A stretch of 64,000 bases of DNA from Rhodococcus opacus B4 (GCF_000010805.1 NC_012522.1:2728001-2792000); one strand, 5' to 3'. Counted from the first letter of the stretch, positions 15,903-24,517 are shown. Numbers and translations are program-made. Notes: generated by a model not told the origin, from the sequence alone.

Positions 15903-16010
15903 GCGGCGCACTATTTCCGCAATCTGCACTTTGGTTCACTGACGCTAGACATTGATTCCCAACGGCGGACGCTGCGAGCGTCCCGCCATCCTCGATCAAG
16001 GTGGACGACT

Positions 16011-17366
16011 ATGAACGAAGCAGTCGCTGCGGCCGACACCGCCTGGATTCTGGCGGCCTTCACGGCGGTGAGCCTGATGGTGCCGGGCCTGGCCATGTTC
16101 TACGGCGGGATGGTCAGCGTGCGCAACACGCTCAACATGGCCATGATGACGTTCGGCGCGTTCGCCGTCGTCGGCGTGCTGTGGATCGTGTTCGGCTACT
16201 CGGCCGTCCTGGGCAACTCCCTCGGCGGCCTCGGCCTCCTGGGCGACCCGCTCGAGTTCTTCGGCTCCAGTTCGCTGCTGGAGGCGCCGGCCGAACCGGG
16301 ACTTCCGCCCGCGCTGGTCTCCGGATTTCAGCTGTTGTTCGCCGGCATCACCGTGGCACTCATCTCGGGTGCGCTGGCCGACCGGATGAAATTCGGCGCC
16401 TGGATGCTGTTCGCCGGATTGTGGGCCACATTCGTCTACTTCCCCGTCGCACACTGGGTGTTCGCGTTCGACTCCGAGGACGGATCGGTGATCGGCGGCT
16501 GGATCGCCAACACCCTCGGTGCCATCGACTTCGCCGGCGGCACGGCGGTGCACATCAACGCCGGCGTCGCCGCCCTCGCCGTCGTCCTGGTGCTCGGTGC
16601 CCGCAAGACGTTCCCCGTCTCGCCGCGCCCGCACAGCCTTCCCCTGACGATGCTCGGCGCCGGCATCCTGCTCTTCGGCTGGTTCGGGTTCAACGGCGGC
16701 TCGGCACTGTCCGCCGGAAACAGCGCGTCTGTCGTCATCCTCAACACCGTCGCCGCGGCGTGCGCAGGCATCTGCGCGTGGCTGGCCGTCGAGAAGCTGC
16801 GAGAAGGCCGGGCCACGTCGCTCGGCGCGGCATCCGGGCTGATCGCCGCCCTGGTCGCCATCACGCCCGCCTGCGGCGCCGTCTCGCCCCTCGGTGCGTT
16901 GGCGGTCGGCGCCGCCGCCGGCGCGGTCTGCTGCTTCGCGGTCTCCTGGAAGTACCGGCTCGGCTACGACGACGCGCTCGACGTCGTCGGCGTGCACCTG
17001 GTCGGCGGCATCCTCGGCACCGTGCTCATCGGATTCCTCGCGGATCCGGCGGCTCCCAACGGCGCAGCGGGACTCTTCTACGGCGGCGGATTCGACGTAC
17101 TGTGGCGCCAATGTGTCGCTGTGGCAGCCGTTCTCGTTTACTGCTTCGTCGTCACCCTGGTGATCGTTCTCGCACTGAAGAAGTTCGTGGGCATCCGGGC
17201 CGACCAGGAAAGCGAATACGACGGTCTCGACGTGTCCGTCCACGGCGAGACGGCGTACGTGCTCGACGCCGTCGGCCTCACCGGCGCTTCCAAGCACGGC
17301 TCCGACGCGGTGCTCGGCGCGGAGGCCATCACCGCGGAGGCGGTGGGAGACCCCGCGAAGGCCTGA
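16011..17366 (+). CDS. amt: Ammonium transporter (Amt family)
   Basis: A 451-residue Amt protein with about 11 membrane helices. Seen: WILAAFTAVSLMVPGLAMFYGGMVSVRNTLNMAMM (helix 1 signature), VAHWVF, the first pore histidine in GGTAVHINAG, LFGWFGFNGGSA, and the second pore histidine in DVVGVHLVGGILG. A hydrophilic C-terminal tail of about 60 residues follows. Amt takes up NH4+ and often methylammonium, which would suit the nearby methylamine genes. ATG at 16011; the longer frame upstream crosses the hutD-like gene and is a shadow. No glnK/glnD pair follows, unlike the usual amtB-glnK layout, so this is probably a second, accessory transporter. It ends at a strong hairpin. Confidence 0.93.
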   Translation: MNEAVAAADTAWILAAFTAVSLMVPGLAMFYGGMVSVRNTLNMAMMTFGAFAVVGVLWIVFGYSAVLGNSLGGLGLLGDPLEFFGSSSLLEAPAEPGLPPALVSGFQLLFAGITVALISGALADRMKFGAWMLFAGLWATFVYFPVAHWVFAFDSEDGSVIGGWIANTLGAIDFAGGTAVHINAGVAALAVVLVLGARKTFPVSPRPHSLPLTMLGAGILLFGWFGFNGGSALSAGNSASVVILNTVAAACAGICAWLAVEKLREGRATSLGAASGLIAALVAITPACGAVSPLGALAVGAAAGAVCCFAVSWKYRLGYDDALDVVGVHLVGGILGTVLIGFLADPAAPNGAAGLFYGGGFDVLWRQCVAVAAVLVYCFVVTLVIVLALKKFVGIRADQESEYDGLDVSVHGETAYVLDAVGLTGASKHGSDAVLGAEAITAEAVGDPAKA

Positions 17367-17380
17367 GCGCCAAGCGACAT

Positions 17381-17419
17381 CGACGCCCTCGCCCGCGGAC
17401 TCCGCAGGCGGGGGCGTCG
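17381..17419. terminator. Stem-loop between amt and the AraC fragment
   Basis: CGACGCCCTCGCCCGCGGA (17381-17399) pairs with TCCGCAGGCGGGGGCGTCG (17401-17419) over 19 positions with two imperfect pairs. It lies between convergent genes and would stop transcription both ways. Confidence 0.75.
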
Positions 17420-17423
17420 CCGA

Positions 17424-18011
17424 TTACGTCAGGCTCTGAGCCAGACCCCGAAGCGTGTCGCTGTAGTTGTTCGGCTGGGCGGACAGGAACTGGCTCAGCA
17501 CGATTCGATCGAATTCCGCCATCGCTGCCGAATCTGCGGTGATCGCCGCATGATTCGCGACTTCGTGTTCGAGCAGTTCCACCGCCTCACGCCACCCGCG
17601 CACAGCGGGGCTTTCGAGTTCCATCTGCGGCTCGAATCGCAGGGGCTGGCCGAGTGGACTCCCGAGCATTTCCTGCAACTGTTCCTCGAGGGTGCGGCGC
17701 GCCAGTCGGATGATCAGCTGAGACTGCCCCTCGTGCCACTCCATGCTCGCCGGGAGCCCCGGCGACAGAATGGACGCGACCGTCATGGTCGAGTCGAACT
17801 CCTCTGCGCCAGAGGTGATCCGGGCCGTGCCCGACAGCGGGATCTGAACGACGTAGAAATCGCCGAGATCGTCCGTGTTCATCCGCGCATCGGTGCCGTA
17901 ATCGAAATAGTAGAGCCCGATCGCGCCCGCGGTGGCCAGGTGCACCGACTCGACGGGATCGAAGGGCAGCGCCGCTTTTCCGCCGGACGCTATCTGAACT
18001 GTCGCCAACAT
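17424..18011 (-). CDS. AraC-type sensor domain without a DNA-binding domain
   Basis: Encodes 195 residues. The sequence is the ligand-binding N-terminal half of an AraC regulator of the FeaR/AraC_binding_2 type: PVESVHLATAGAIGLYYFDYG, DDLGDFYVVQIPLSGTARI, then the characteristic WREAVELLEHEVANH and a terminal LSQFLSAQPNNYSD. In full-length relatives of about 320 residues the AraC helix-turn-helix follows right after this last motif; here the TAA comes 9 residues later and no HTH codes downstream. Start ATG 18011; a GTG a few codons upstream is possible. It is either a recent truncation or a stand-alone sensor that could titrate ligand or form mixed dimers. It shares the strand with the XRE-cupin gene, 82 bases upstream. 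Confidence 0.75.
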   Translation of the reverse strand: MLATVQIASGGKAALPFDPVESVHLATAGAIGLYYFDYGTDARMNTDDLGDFYVVQIPLSGTARITSGAEEFDSTMTVASILSPGLPASMEWHEGQSQLIIRLARRTLEEQLQEMLGSPLGQPLRFEPQMELESPAVRGWREAVELLEHEVANHAAITADSAAMAEFDRIVLSQFLSAQPNNYSDTLRGLAQSLT

Positions 18012-18093
18012 TGCTACCACGACCTTTCGAACCACCCGCCACTCTACGCCCGGCACAGGGCGCGGAGGAAGGAAGGATTCGCGGTCGGCGGGG

Positions 18094-18759
18094 TCACTCC
18101 TCGTGATGGTCCGGGTACGCGGTGACGGCGAGGAAGCGGATGGGCAACCGCACGAGGTCGTTGGGACCGTGCAGACCTTCGCCGTCGAGGAGCAGCGAGT
18201 CGCCCGGCCGGAGCGTGTACTCGGCCTCGCCGTGCCCGTAGACCATGACGCCCTCGAGCATGTACAGCAGTTCGGTGCCCGCGTGCTGGAACAGCGGGAA
18301 TGTCTCGCTGGCGTCGGTGAGTGTGACCAGCACCGGTTCGAGTCGCTTGTGCTGCCCGCGCAGGGCGCCGAGGAGTTCGTAGTGGTGCCCCACCCGGGTG
18401 CCGCGCCCGACGATGACCGCGCCGTGTCCCGCCTCGACGTACACGGCGTCGCGGGCGGTGTCGGCACCCCGGAACAGGGAGGTCACGGGCACGTCGAGTC
18501 CGGCAGCGAGACGCGCCAGCGTCGACAGACTGCACGAGGTCTGCGAGTTCTCGATCTTCGACAGCATGGCCTTCGATATCCCGACCTTCGCCGCCATGTC
18601 CCCGACGGACAGTCCGCTGGCCTTGCGGAGCGCCCGAACCTGCCTGGCGATCACCTTCTCGAGATCGGGCCCGGTCGGCGTGTCGGACGGCACCTCCCGC
18701 TCGACGGGCGCGGGGTCTCCCGTGTCGCGATGGACCTCGGTCTCGGGTCGAGTCGTCAC
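18094..18759 (-). CDS. XRE-cupin transcription regulator (PuuR-like)
   Basis: A 221-residue regulator: an N-terminal XRE helix-turn-helix (about 38-92; VRALRKASGLSVGDMAAKVGISKAMLSKIEN) and a C-terminal cupin sensor domain (about 130-215; HAGTELLYMLEGVMVYGHG...LRPGDSLLLDGEGLHGP). This layout is shared by PuuR and other repressors of amine and amino acid catabolism. I chose GTG at 18759 (VTTRPETEV) because the longer frame reaches into the divergent promoter. The gene points away from the aldehyde dehydrogenase at 18930, and a perfect 12-bp palindrome lies in the shared region. It is a strong candidate for control of the aldehyde and alcohol dehydrogenase genes. Ligand unknown, perhaps an aldehyde or its acid. 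Confidence 0.85.
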   Translation of the reverse strand: MTTRPETEVHRDTGDPAPVEREVPSDTPTGPDLEKVIARQVRALRKASGLSVGDMAAKVGISKAMLSKIENSQTSCSLSTLARLAAGLDVPVTSLFRGADTARDAVYVEAGHGAVIVGRGTRVGHHYELLGALRGQHKRLEPVLVTLTDASETFPLFQHAGTELLYMLEGVMVYGHGEAEYTLRPGDSLLLDGEGLHGPNDLVRLPIRFLAVTAYPDHHEE

Positions 18760-18768
18760 GTCCGCATC

Positions 18769-18785
18769 GTAACAGCGCTGTTTAC
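18769..18785. promoter_or_regulatory. Palindromic operator candidate for the XRE-cupin regulator
   Basis: GTAACAGCGCTGTTTAC holds the perfect 12-bp palindrome AACAGCGCTGTT (18771-18782), 11 bases upstream of the regulator's GTG and in the region divergent to the aldehyde dehydrogenase gene. Position and symmetry fit autoregulation. Confidence 0.5.
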
Positions 18786-18929
18786 TGTCAGGAAACCGTG
18801 ACTCGTCGGCCCGGACGGCGAATCGGTGCGCATACGAGCAACAACCATGCGCGTGCGTGCAAGACGGCACCACCCCTACGCCCCCATGCTTGTGACAGCC
18901 ATCACAACACCACCGGGAGAGTTGACGCC

Positions 18930-20417
18930 ATGACCGCAGTACACGAGAACGTCAGTGCCACAGGGCTTCCTGATGGAGCCGCCACGCAGCTGTTCATCGG
19001 CGGGCAGTGGCGTCCGGCCTCGGACGGCGGAACGTTCACGGATCTGAACCCGGCCACCGGCCGTCCCCTCGTCGACGTGGCCGCCGGAACAGCGCAGGAC
19101 ATCGACGACGCCGTCGCCGCGGCGCGGGCGCAGCTCAACGGTGAATGGGGTTCACTGCCCGGCGCAGCCCGCGGACGGATCCTCAACAAGATCGCCGACC
19201 TCATCGAGCGCGACGGCGAGATCCTCGCCCGGCTCGAGGCCCTCGACGTCGGCAAGCCCGTCGGCCAGCCCACCATGCTCGACATCCCGATGGCCGCGGG
19301 CACGTTCCGGCACTTCGCCGGCTGGGCCGACAAGATCACCGGCCAGTCCGTCCCGACCGCCGGCTACTTCGGCCAGCCCACCCACTCGTACACCGTCCGT
19401 GAACCGGTCGGCGTGATCGGCGCGATCGTCCCGTGGAACACCCCGCTGATGATCTCGGCGTGGAAGATCGCCCCCGCCCTCGCCGCCGGGAACACTCTGG
19501 TGGTCAAGCCGCCGGAGGACGCACCGCTGTCGATCCTGCACCTCGCGACGCTGCTGGAGGAGGCCGGACTGCCCGCAGGCACCGTCAACATCGTGCCCGG
19601 CCTCGGCGAGGTCACCGGTGACGCGCTCGCCGCCCACCCCGGCGTCGACAAGATCAGCTTCACCGGCAGCCCCCGCGTCGGCCGGATCATCGCCAAGCGT
19701 GCCGCGGACACGTTCAAGCGCACCACCCTCGAACTGGGCGGCAAGTCGCCGCAGATCATCCTCCCCGACGCAGACCTCGAGGCCGCCATCAATGGCACCG
19801 CGATGGGACTGTTCTTCAACCAGGGCGAGGTCTGCGCGGCGGGCACCCGCATCCTGGTGCACCGGTCGCTGTACTCGCAGGTCGTCGACGGTCTCGCCGC
19901 CGCCGCGTCCGCCCAGGTCCTCGGCGACCCGTTCGACCCGGCCACCACGATGGGCGCCCTGGTCAACGCGAAGCAGCGCGACACCGTCCTCGACTACATC
20001 GCGGCCGGACGCAGCGAGGGCGCACGGGTCGTCGCCGGCGGTGGCCGCCCGGACGGGGACGGATTCTTCGTCCAGCCGACCATCTTCGCCGACGCGAACA
20101 ACGACATGAAGATCGCGCGGGAAGAGATCTTCGGACCCGTCGGCACCGTCATCCCGTTCGACACCACCGACGAGGCGATCGCCATCGCCAACGCCACCGA
20201 CTACGGCCTGGCCGCCACCATCTGGACGCGCGACGTCTCCCACGCCCACCTTCTCGCCGGGAAGGTCCGGGCCGGAGCGGTCGGCGTGAACGGATGGGCT
20301 CCCATCGACCCAGCCCTGCCCTGGGGCGGCATGAAGACCAGCGGCACCGGACGCGAACTCGGCTGGGCCGGAATCGAAGCCAACACCGAGGAGAAGGTCG
20401 TCACGATCGTCCTCTGA
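18930..20417 (+). CDS. NAD-dependent aldehyde dehydrogenase (arylacetaldehyde type likely)
   Basis: A 495-residue aldehyde dehydrogenase of normal length. Seen: VPWNTPLMISAWKIAPALAAGNTLVVKP, FTGSPRVGRIIA (NAD site), LELGGKSPQ (general base Glu) and FFNQGEVCAAGTRIL (catalytic Cys). It oxidises an aldehyde to the acid with NAD+. Start ATG at 18930 (MTAVHENVSATG) after a GGGAG ribosome site; the in-frame start at 18798 would add residues from the promoter region. It is followed after 34 bases by an alcohol dehydrogenase and later by an amine oxidase, whose aldehyde product would be its substrate. Given the iac and paa genes downstream, phenylacetaldehyde and indole-3-acetaldehyde are the likely aldehydes, but this is from context. 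Confidence 0.88.
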   Translation: MTAVHENVSATGLPDGAATQLFIGGQWRPASDGGTFTDLNPATGRPLVDVAAGTAQDIDDAVAAARAQLNGEWGSLPGAARGRILNKIADLIERDGEILARLEALDVGKPVGQPTMLDIPMAAGTFRHFAGWADKITGQSVPTAGYFGQPTHSYTVREPVGVIGAIVPWNTPLMISAWKIAPALAAGNTLVVKPPEDAPLSILHLATLLEEAGLPAGTVNIVPGLGEVTGDALAAHPGVDKISFTGSPRVGRIIAKRAADTFKRTTLELGGKSPQIILPDADLEAAINGTAMGLFFNQGEVCAAGTRILVHRSLYSQVVDGLAAAASAQVLGDPFDPATTMGALVNAKQRDTVLDYIAAGRSEGARVVAGGGRPDGDGFFVQPTIFADANNDMKIAREEIFGPVGTVIPFDTTDEAIAIANATDYGLAATIWTRDVSHAHLLAGKVRAGAVGVNGWAPIDPALPWGGMKTSGTGRELGWAGIEANTEEKVVTIVL

Positions 20418-20451
20418 GCGCCCCAGACATCATCGGACAGGAGCAGAAGAC

Positions 20452-21567
20452 ATGAAGACTCAGGCCGCAGTGCTGTGGGAGCCCCGTCAACCCTGGCAGA
20501 TCGAAGAACTGGAACTCGACCCACCGAAGCACGGAGAGGTGCTGCTGCAGTTGGCGGCGTCGGGGATGTGCCATTCGGACGAGCATGTCCGGGACGGCAG
20601 CCTGCCGCTCGAGTACTACCCGTTCATCGGCGGCCACGAGGGCGCCGGAGTCGTCCTCCAGGTCGGGCCCGGGGTCACCAGTGTGGAGAAGGGCGATCAC
20701 GTCGCTCTCGGATTCATCCCCGCGTGCGGGCGGTGCCGGCAGTGCGCGACGGGGCAGTCCAGTATCTGCGACCTGGGGGCCCACCTGCTCGAGGGCTGGC
20801 AGATCTCCGACGGCACGGCGCGGCATCACGTGCGCGGCAAGGACGCCGCCATCCAGTGCCTGATCGGGACGTTCTCGCCGTACACGGTGGTCAACGAGGC
20901 GTCGTGCGTCAAGATCACGAAGGACATTCCGCTCGACAAGGCCGCCCTGGTCGGTTGCGGCGTCACGACCGGCTGGGGATCGTCGGTGTACGCCGCGGGC
21001 GTCCAGGCCGGCGAGACCGTCGTGGTGATCGGCATGGGCGGCGTCGGGTGCGGGGCGGTGCAGGGCGCGGCGCTCGCCGGTGCCCGGCACGTCGTGGTCG
21101 TCGACCCGTCGGAGTTCAAGCGGGAGCAGGCCAAGATCTTCGGCGCGACCCACACCGCGGCGAGCATCGACGAGGCGCTCCCCCTCCTCCAGGACCTGAC
21201 GTGGGGTCAACTCGCAGACAAGGTGCTCATCACCGTCGCGAACGCGAGCGGCCGCATCATCGCCCCGGCGATGAGCCTGGTGGCGAAGGGCGGCACGTGC
21301 GTCCACGTGTCGGTCGGCGACGTCACGCAGAACGACGTCGACCTGAACCTGTTCGATCTGACGGCGATGCGCAAGACCCTCAAGGGTGCGTGGTTCGGCA
21401 ACGCGAACATCCGGTTCGACATCCCCCATCTGCTCCGCCTGTACATGGAGGGTCAGCTGAAGCTGGACGAGATGATCACGAGGACATACACACTCGACCA
21501 GATCAACGACGGCTACGAGGCCATGCGGAAGGCCGAGAACGTCCGCGGCGTCATCATGTACTCGTAG
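20452..21567 (+). CDS. NDMA-dependent (nicotinoprotein) zinc alcohol dehydrogenase
   Basis: A 371-residue zinc-dependent medium-chain dehydrogenase close to the NDMA-dependent alcohol dehydrogenases of actinobacteria. Seen: GMCHSDEHVRDG and GGHEGAGVV (catalytic zinc), CGRCRQCATGQSSIC (four structural-zinc cysteines), GCGVTTGWGSSVYAAGVQAGETVVVIGMGGVG (nucleotide site). In this branch the NAD cofactor stays bound and electrons go to an artificial or mycofactocin-type acceptor. The natural substrates are alcohols such as ethanol, benzyl or aryl alcohols. It is 34 bases after the aldehyde dehydrogenase gene and shares its operon, so it may interconvert arylethanols and arylacetaldehydes. A clear hairpin follows. 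No mycofactocin biosynthesis genes are in the window. Confidence 0.87.
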   Translation: MKTQAAVLWEPRQPWQIEELELDPPKHGEVLLQLAASGMCHSDEHVRDGSLPLEYYPFIGGHEGAGVVLQVGPGVTSVEKGDHVALGFIPACGRCRQCATGQSSICDLGAHLLEGWQISDGTARHHVRGKDAAIQCLIGTFSPYTVVNEASCVKITKDIPLDKAALVGCGVTTGWGSSVYAAGVQAGETVVVIGMGGVGCGAVQGAALAGARHVVVVDPSEFKREQAKIFGATHTAASIDEALPLLQDLTWGQLADKVLITVANASGRIIAPAMSLVAKGGTCVHVSVGDVTQNDVDLNLFDLTAMRKTLKGAWFGNANIRFDIPHLLRLYMEGQLKLDEMITRTYTLDQINDGYEAMRKAENVRGVIMYS

Positions 21568-21576
21568 TGCGACTCC

Positions 21577-21617
21577 GTCGGGAGCGGTGGGGCGCTGCAC
21601 GCCTCCCCGCTCCCGAC
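21577..21617 (+). terminator. Hairpin after the alcohol dehydrogenase gene
   Basis: GTCGGGAGCG (21577-21586) pairs with CGCTCCCGAC (21608-21617); a further GTGGGG/CTCCCC pairing inside lengthens the stem. It begins 9 bases after the stop codon. Confidence 0.7.
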
Positions 21618-21633
21618 ATGGTTCCCTGTCCCC

Positions 21634-21765
21634 ATGCCGTACGTGTTCCTGCTTGCCGCGATCGGGGCCGCCTTCCTCGGCGAGCCGCTGACCGCGACGA
21701 AGGTGTTCGGCCTGGGTCTCGTCGTGTCGGGCGTGGTCGTTCTCAATCTCGACGGAGCGCATTGA
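21634..21765 (+). pseudogene. C-terminal relic of a small multidrug resistance (SMR) transporter
   Basis: A 43-codon frame reads MPYVFLLAAIGAAFLGEPLT, then TATKVFGLGLVVSGVVVLNL and DGAH before the stop. This is the last part of an EmrE/QacE-type or related DMT protein: the end of helix 3, the conserved loop G-E-P-L-T and helix 4 with the G-x-x-L-V-x-x-G-V-x-x-L-N-L pattern. Complete SMR proteins have about 107 residues and four helices; the first half is absent, as the terminator of the preceding gene begins just upstream. There is no good ribosome site, so it is a remnant left by a deletion. Confidence 0.6.
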
Positions 21766-21787
21766 TACCGTGGTCGCATGATCGCTG

Positions 21788-22387
21788 GTGGGGCAGGTAC
21801 GCGTCGTGCCTAAGCTCGTGGATCACGACGAACGTCGGCGAAGCATCACCGCCGCCGCCTGGCGGCTGATCGCCGCCCGCGGGATCGAAGCTGCGAACAT
21901 GCGCGACATCGCCACCGAGGCCGGGTACACCAACGGCGCCCTGAGCCATTACTTCGCCGGCAAGGACGAGATCCTCCGCACGTCGTACGAGCACATCTCC
22001 GAGGCCACCGATCGCCGGATCACCGAGGCGCTCGGCGACGCGACCGGTCTCGACGCCCTGCGCATCCTGTGCCGCGAAGTGATGCCGATCAACGAGGAGC
22101 AACTCCTCGAGGCCCGGATCGCCGCCTCCCTGTGGCCGCGGGCCATGTACGACGAGCAGATGGCCGCGACCAACCGGCGGACGATGGACCGCTGGCGCGA
22201 GCAGATGGCGATCTTCCTCGAGCAGGCTCGCGACGAGGGCGCCGTCGGCGACATCGACGTCACCATCGTGGTCGAGCAACTGCTCAACATGATGATGGGG
22301 ATGCAGATTCTCGGCGTCCTCACGCCGGGCGAGACGTCGTCGGAGCGTCAGCTCGAGATGCTCGAGCAGTTCCTCGCCGCACTCTGA
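21788..22387 (+). CDS. TetR family regulator (BetI-like) next to the amine oxidase
   Basis: A TetR regulator of up to 199 residues; the GTG at 21806 (VPKLVDHDERRRSI) is the likelier start because relatives such as BetI begin with this motif. The helix-turn-helix is at about 20-65 (NMRDIATEAGYTNGALSHYFAGKDEILRTSYEHI), followed by an all-helical ligand domain with an LNMMMGMQILGVL segment near the end. It lies upstream of the amine oxidase on the same strand, with 171 bases between. That gap holds a TGACCGAACGGTCA palindrome. It is therefore the probable repressor of the amine oxidase, permease and amidohydrolase genes. The inducer may be the amine or its aldehyde; this is inference. Confidence 0.85.
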   Translation: MGQVRVVPKLVDHDERRRSITAAAWRLIAARGIEAANMRDIATEAGYTNGALSHYFAGKDEILRTSYEHISEATDRRITEALGDATGLDALRILCREVMPINEEQLLEARIAASLWPRAMYDEQMAATNRRTMDRWREQMAIFLEQARDEGAVGDIDVTIVVEQLLNMMMGMQILGVLTPGETSSERQLEMLEQFLAAL

Positions 22388-22442
22388 ATTTTTGTACGCT
22401 CGTCCAAAATCGTTGTCCCAGAACCTGACAAACAGCCTTCAT

Positions 22443-22456
22443 TGACCGAACGGTCA
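22443..22456 (+). promoter_or_regulatory. TetR-type operator candidate upstream of the amine oxidase
   Basis: TGACCG-AA-CGGTCA is a 14-bp inverted repeat with 6-bp perfect arms. It lies 56 bases after the TetR stop and 103 bases before the amine oxidase ATG, just where an operator is expected. It is 4 bases shorter between half-sites than the ACCGAnnnnTCGGT elements of the paa genes, so a different repressor is likely. Confidence 0.55.
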
Positions 22457-22558
22457 GTTTCCGCACTCGGAAACTCACTGTTTACACGAGGGCACCTCGG
22501 CTGTAACGTACATCACTAAGCTTTTTATTCAACACCCGTAGAACCAAAGGATCGCGAC

Positions 22559-24517
22559 ATGCCCACCCTTTCCCCTGCGCGTATCGACCACCCGCTGTCG
22601 CTGCCGACCGTCGAAGAGATCGCATCGCTCCGCGAGATCCTCGAGGCCGCCGACGCGCTGACCGAGCAGACGCGATTCGTCTACGTCGGCCTCGAGGAAC
22701 CGGACAAGTCGACGCTGTACCCGGCCGAGACGAACGAGACCGATCGCCGATTCCGCGTTCTGCTGCACGACATCTCGTCGCCGAACGCGGTGGACGTCGT
22801 GGTGTCGGTGACCCAGCGGTCGGTGATCAGCTCGGTAACCCTCGACGCCACCCGCGACGGCCAGATGCCGGTCCTGGACGAGGAATTCGAGCTCGTCGAG
22901 CAGGTACTGTCCACCGACGAACGCTGGCTCACCGCACTCGCCGCCCGCGGACTCGACGTCGCCGACGTCCGGGTCGCGCCCCTCTCGGCCGGTGTCTTCG
23001 ACTACCCCGGCGAGACGGGCAAGCGGATCCTCCGCGGGCTCGCGTTCCGCCAGGACCACCCGAAGGACCACGCCTGGGCCCACCCGATCGACGGGCTCGT
23101 CGGCTTCGTCGACGTCATGAACCGGACCGTCACCGACGTTCTCGACCTCGGCGCCGTCCCGGTCCCCGAGGAGTCGGGCAACTTCGACGACCTCGCCGTC
23201 ACCGGGCCGCTGCGCACCACCCAGAAGCCCATCGAGATCACCCAGCCCGAGGGCCCCAGCTTCGCCGTCGACGGCAACCGCGTCGACTGGGAGAAGTGGT
23301 CGTTCCGCGTCGGCTTCGACGCCCGCGAGGGACTGGTTCTCCATCAGCTCGGATTCGCCGACGGCGACCGGGTCCGCCCGATCATCCACCGCGCGTCGAT
23401 CGCCGAGATGGTGGTGCCCTACGGCGACCCCTCCCCGGTGCGGTCGTGGCAGAACTACTTCGACACCGGCGAGTACATGGTGGGCCGCTACGCGAACGCG
23501 CTCGAACTCGGCTGCGACTGCGTCGGCGACATCACCTACTTCGACGCCGTCATCGCCGACGAGTTCGGCAGCCCCAAGACGCTGAAGAACGCGGTGTGCA
23601 TGCACGAGGAGGACTTCGGCGTGCTGTGGAAGCACACCGACCTGTGGGCCGGTTCCGCCGAGACGCGCCGCCAGCGCCGCCTGGTCGTCTCCTTCTTCAC
23701 CACGATCGGCAACTACGACTACGGCTTCTTCTGGTACCTCTACCTCGACGGCACCATCGAGTTCGAGGTCAAGGCCACCGGAATCGTCTTCACCTCGGGT
23801 CACCCGGGCGGCGACTACCCGTACGCCTCGGAGATCGCCCCCGGCCTCGGCGCGCCGTACCACCAGCACCTGTTCAGCGCCCGACTCGACATGATGATCG
23901 ACGGCGACCGCAACTCCGTCGAGGAGGTGCAGACCAAGCGGGTGAAGATGGGCCCGGGCAACCTGCACGGCAATGCGTTCACCCTCGAGCGCACCCCGCT
24001 GACGAAGGAGTCGGAGGCGCAGCGCCTCGCGGACAACAGCGTCGGACGGGTGTGGCACATCAGCAACCCGAACAAGTTGAACCGGCTGGGCAAGCCGGTG
24101 GCGTACGCACTGCACCCGGAGGGGCAGCCGATCCTGCTGGCCGACGACGACTCGTCGATCGCGGCGCGCGCGACATTCGCCACCAAGCACCTGTGGGTGA
24201 CGCAGTTCGACGAGAAGGAACGGTACGCGGCAGGCGATTTCGTGAACCAGCATTCCGGTGGCGCCGGACTGCCGAGCTTCGTCGCCGGCGACCGCGATCT
24301 CGAGAACGAGGATCTCGTCGTGTGGCACACGTTCGGCCTCACGCACTTCCCGCGCCCGGAGGACTGGCCGATCATGCCTGTCGACTACACCGGATTCACG
24401 TTGAAGCCCAACGGTTTCTTCGACCGCAACCCCTCCCTGGACGTGCCCCGCACGACGTCGAAGCATTGCTCGACCGGAGGCGGCAGCTGCCACTCGGACG
24501 GGGGCACCGATGTCTGA
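22559..24517 (+). CDS. Copper/TPQ primary amine oxidase
   Basis: A 652-residue copper amine oxidase; it turns R-CH2-NH2 plus O2 and water into aldehyde, ammonia and H2O2. The TPQ cofactor site is seen as [11 protein letters not shown], with Tyr386 (family consensus N-Y-D/E-Y) as the residue that self-processes; the copper ligands are in HQHLFS and near the C-terminus. Length and layout match the Arthrobacter phenylethylamine and histamine oxidases. There is no signal peptide, so it acts in the cytoplasm. The C-terminus is unusual: [15 protein letters not shown], a short Cys/His tail. The stop overlaps the start of the permease gene by 8 bases. With aldehyde dehydrogenase upstream and iac/paa downstream, phenylethylamine, tyramine or tryptamine are likely substrates (inference). 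Confidence 0.92.
   Translation: MPTLSPARIDHPLSLPTVEEIASLREILEAADALTEQTRFVYVGLEEPDKSTLYPAETNETDRRFRVLLHDISSPNAVDVVVSVTQRSVISSVTLDATRDGQMPVLDEEFELVEQVLSTDERWLTALAARGLDVADVRVAPLSAGVFDYPGETGKRILRGLAFRQDHPKDHAWAHPIDGLVGFVDVMNRTVTDVLDLGAVPVPEESGNFDDLAVTGPLRTTQKPIEITQPEGPSFAVDGNRVDWEKWSFRVGFDAREGLVLHQLGFADGDRVRPIIHRASIAEMVVPYGDPSPVRSWQNYFDTGEYMVGRYANALELGCDCVGDITYFDAVIADEFGSPKTLKNAVCMHEEDFGVLWKHTDLWAGSAETRRQRRLVVSFFTTIGNYDYGFFWYLYLDGTIEFEVKATGIVFTSGHPGGDYPYASEIAPGLGAPYHQHLFSARLDMMIDGDRNSVEEVQTKRVKMGPGNLHGNAFTLERTPLTKESEAQRLADNSVGRVWHISNPNKLNRLGKPVAYALHPEGQPILLADDDSSIAARATFATKHLWVTQFDEKERYAAGDFVNQHSGGAGLPSFVAGDRDLENEDLVVWHTFGLTHFPRPEDWPIMPVDYTGFTLKPNGFFDRNPSLDVPRTTSKHCSTGGGSCHSDGGTDV

Noticed and set aside
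15225..16010. In-frame N-terminal extension of the ammonium transporter
   Set aside because: It crosses the hutD-like gene, a repeat and the promoter; Amt proteins begin near the chosen ATG with helix 1.
21788..22387. This TetR gene as the missing PaaR
   Set aside because: It is coupled by position to the amine oxidase, has a nearby operator with other spacing, and resembles BetI-like proteins; PaaR is more probably elsewhere.
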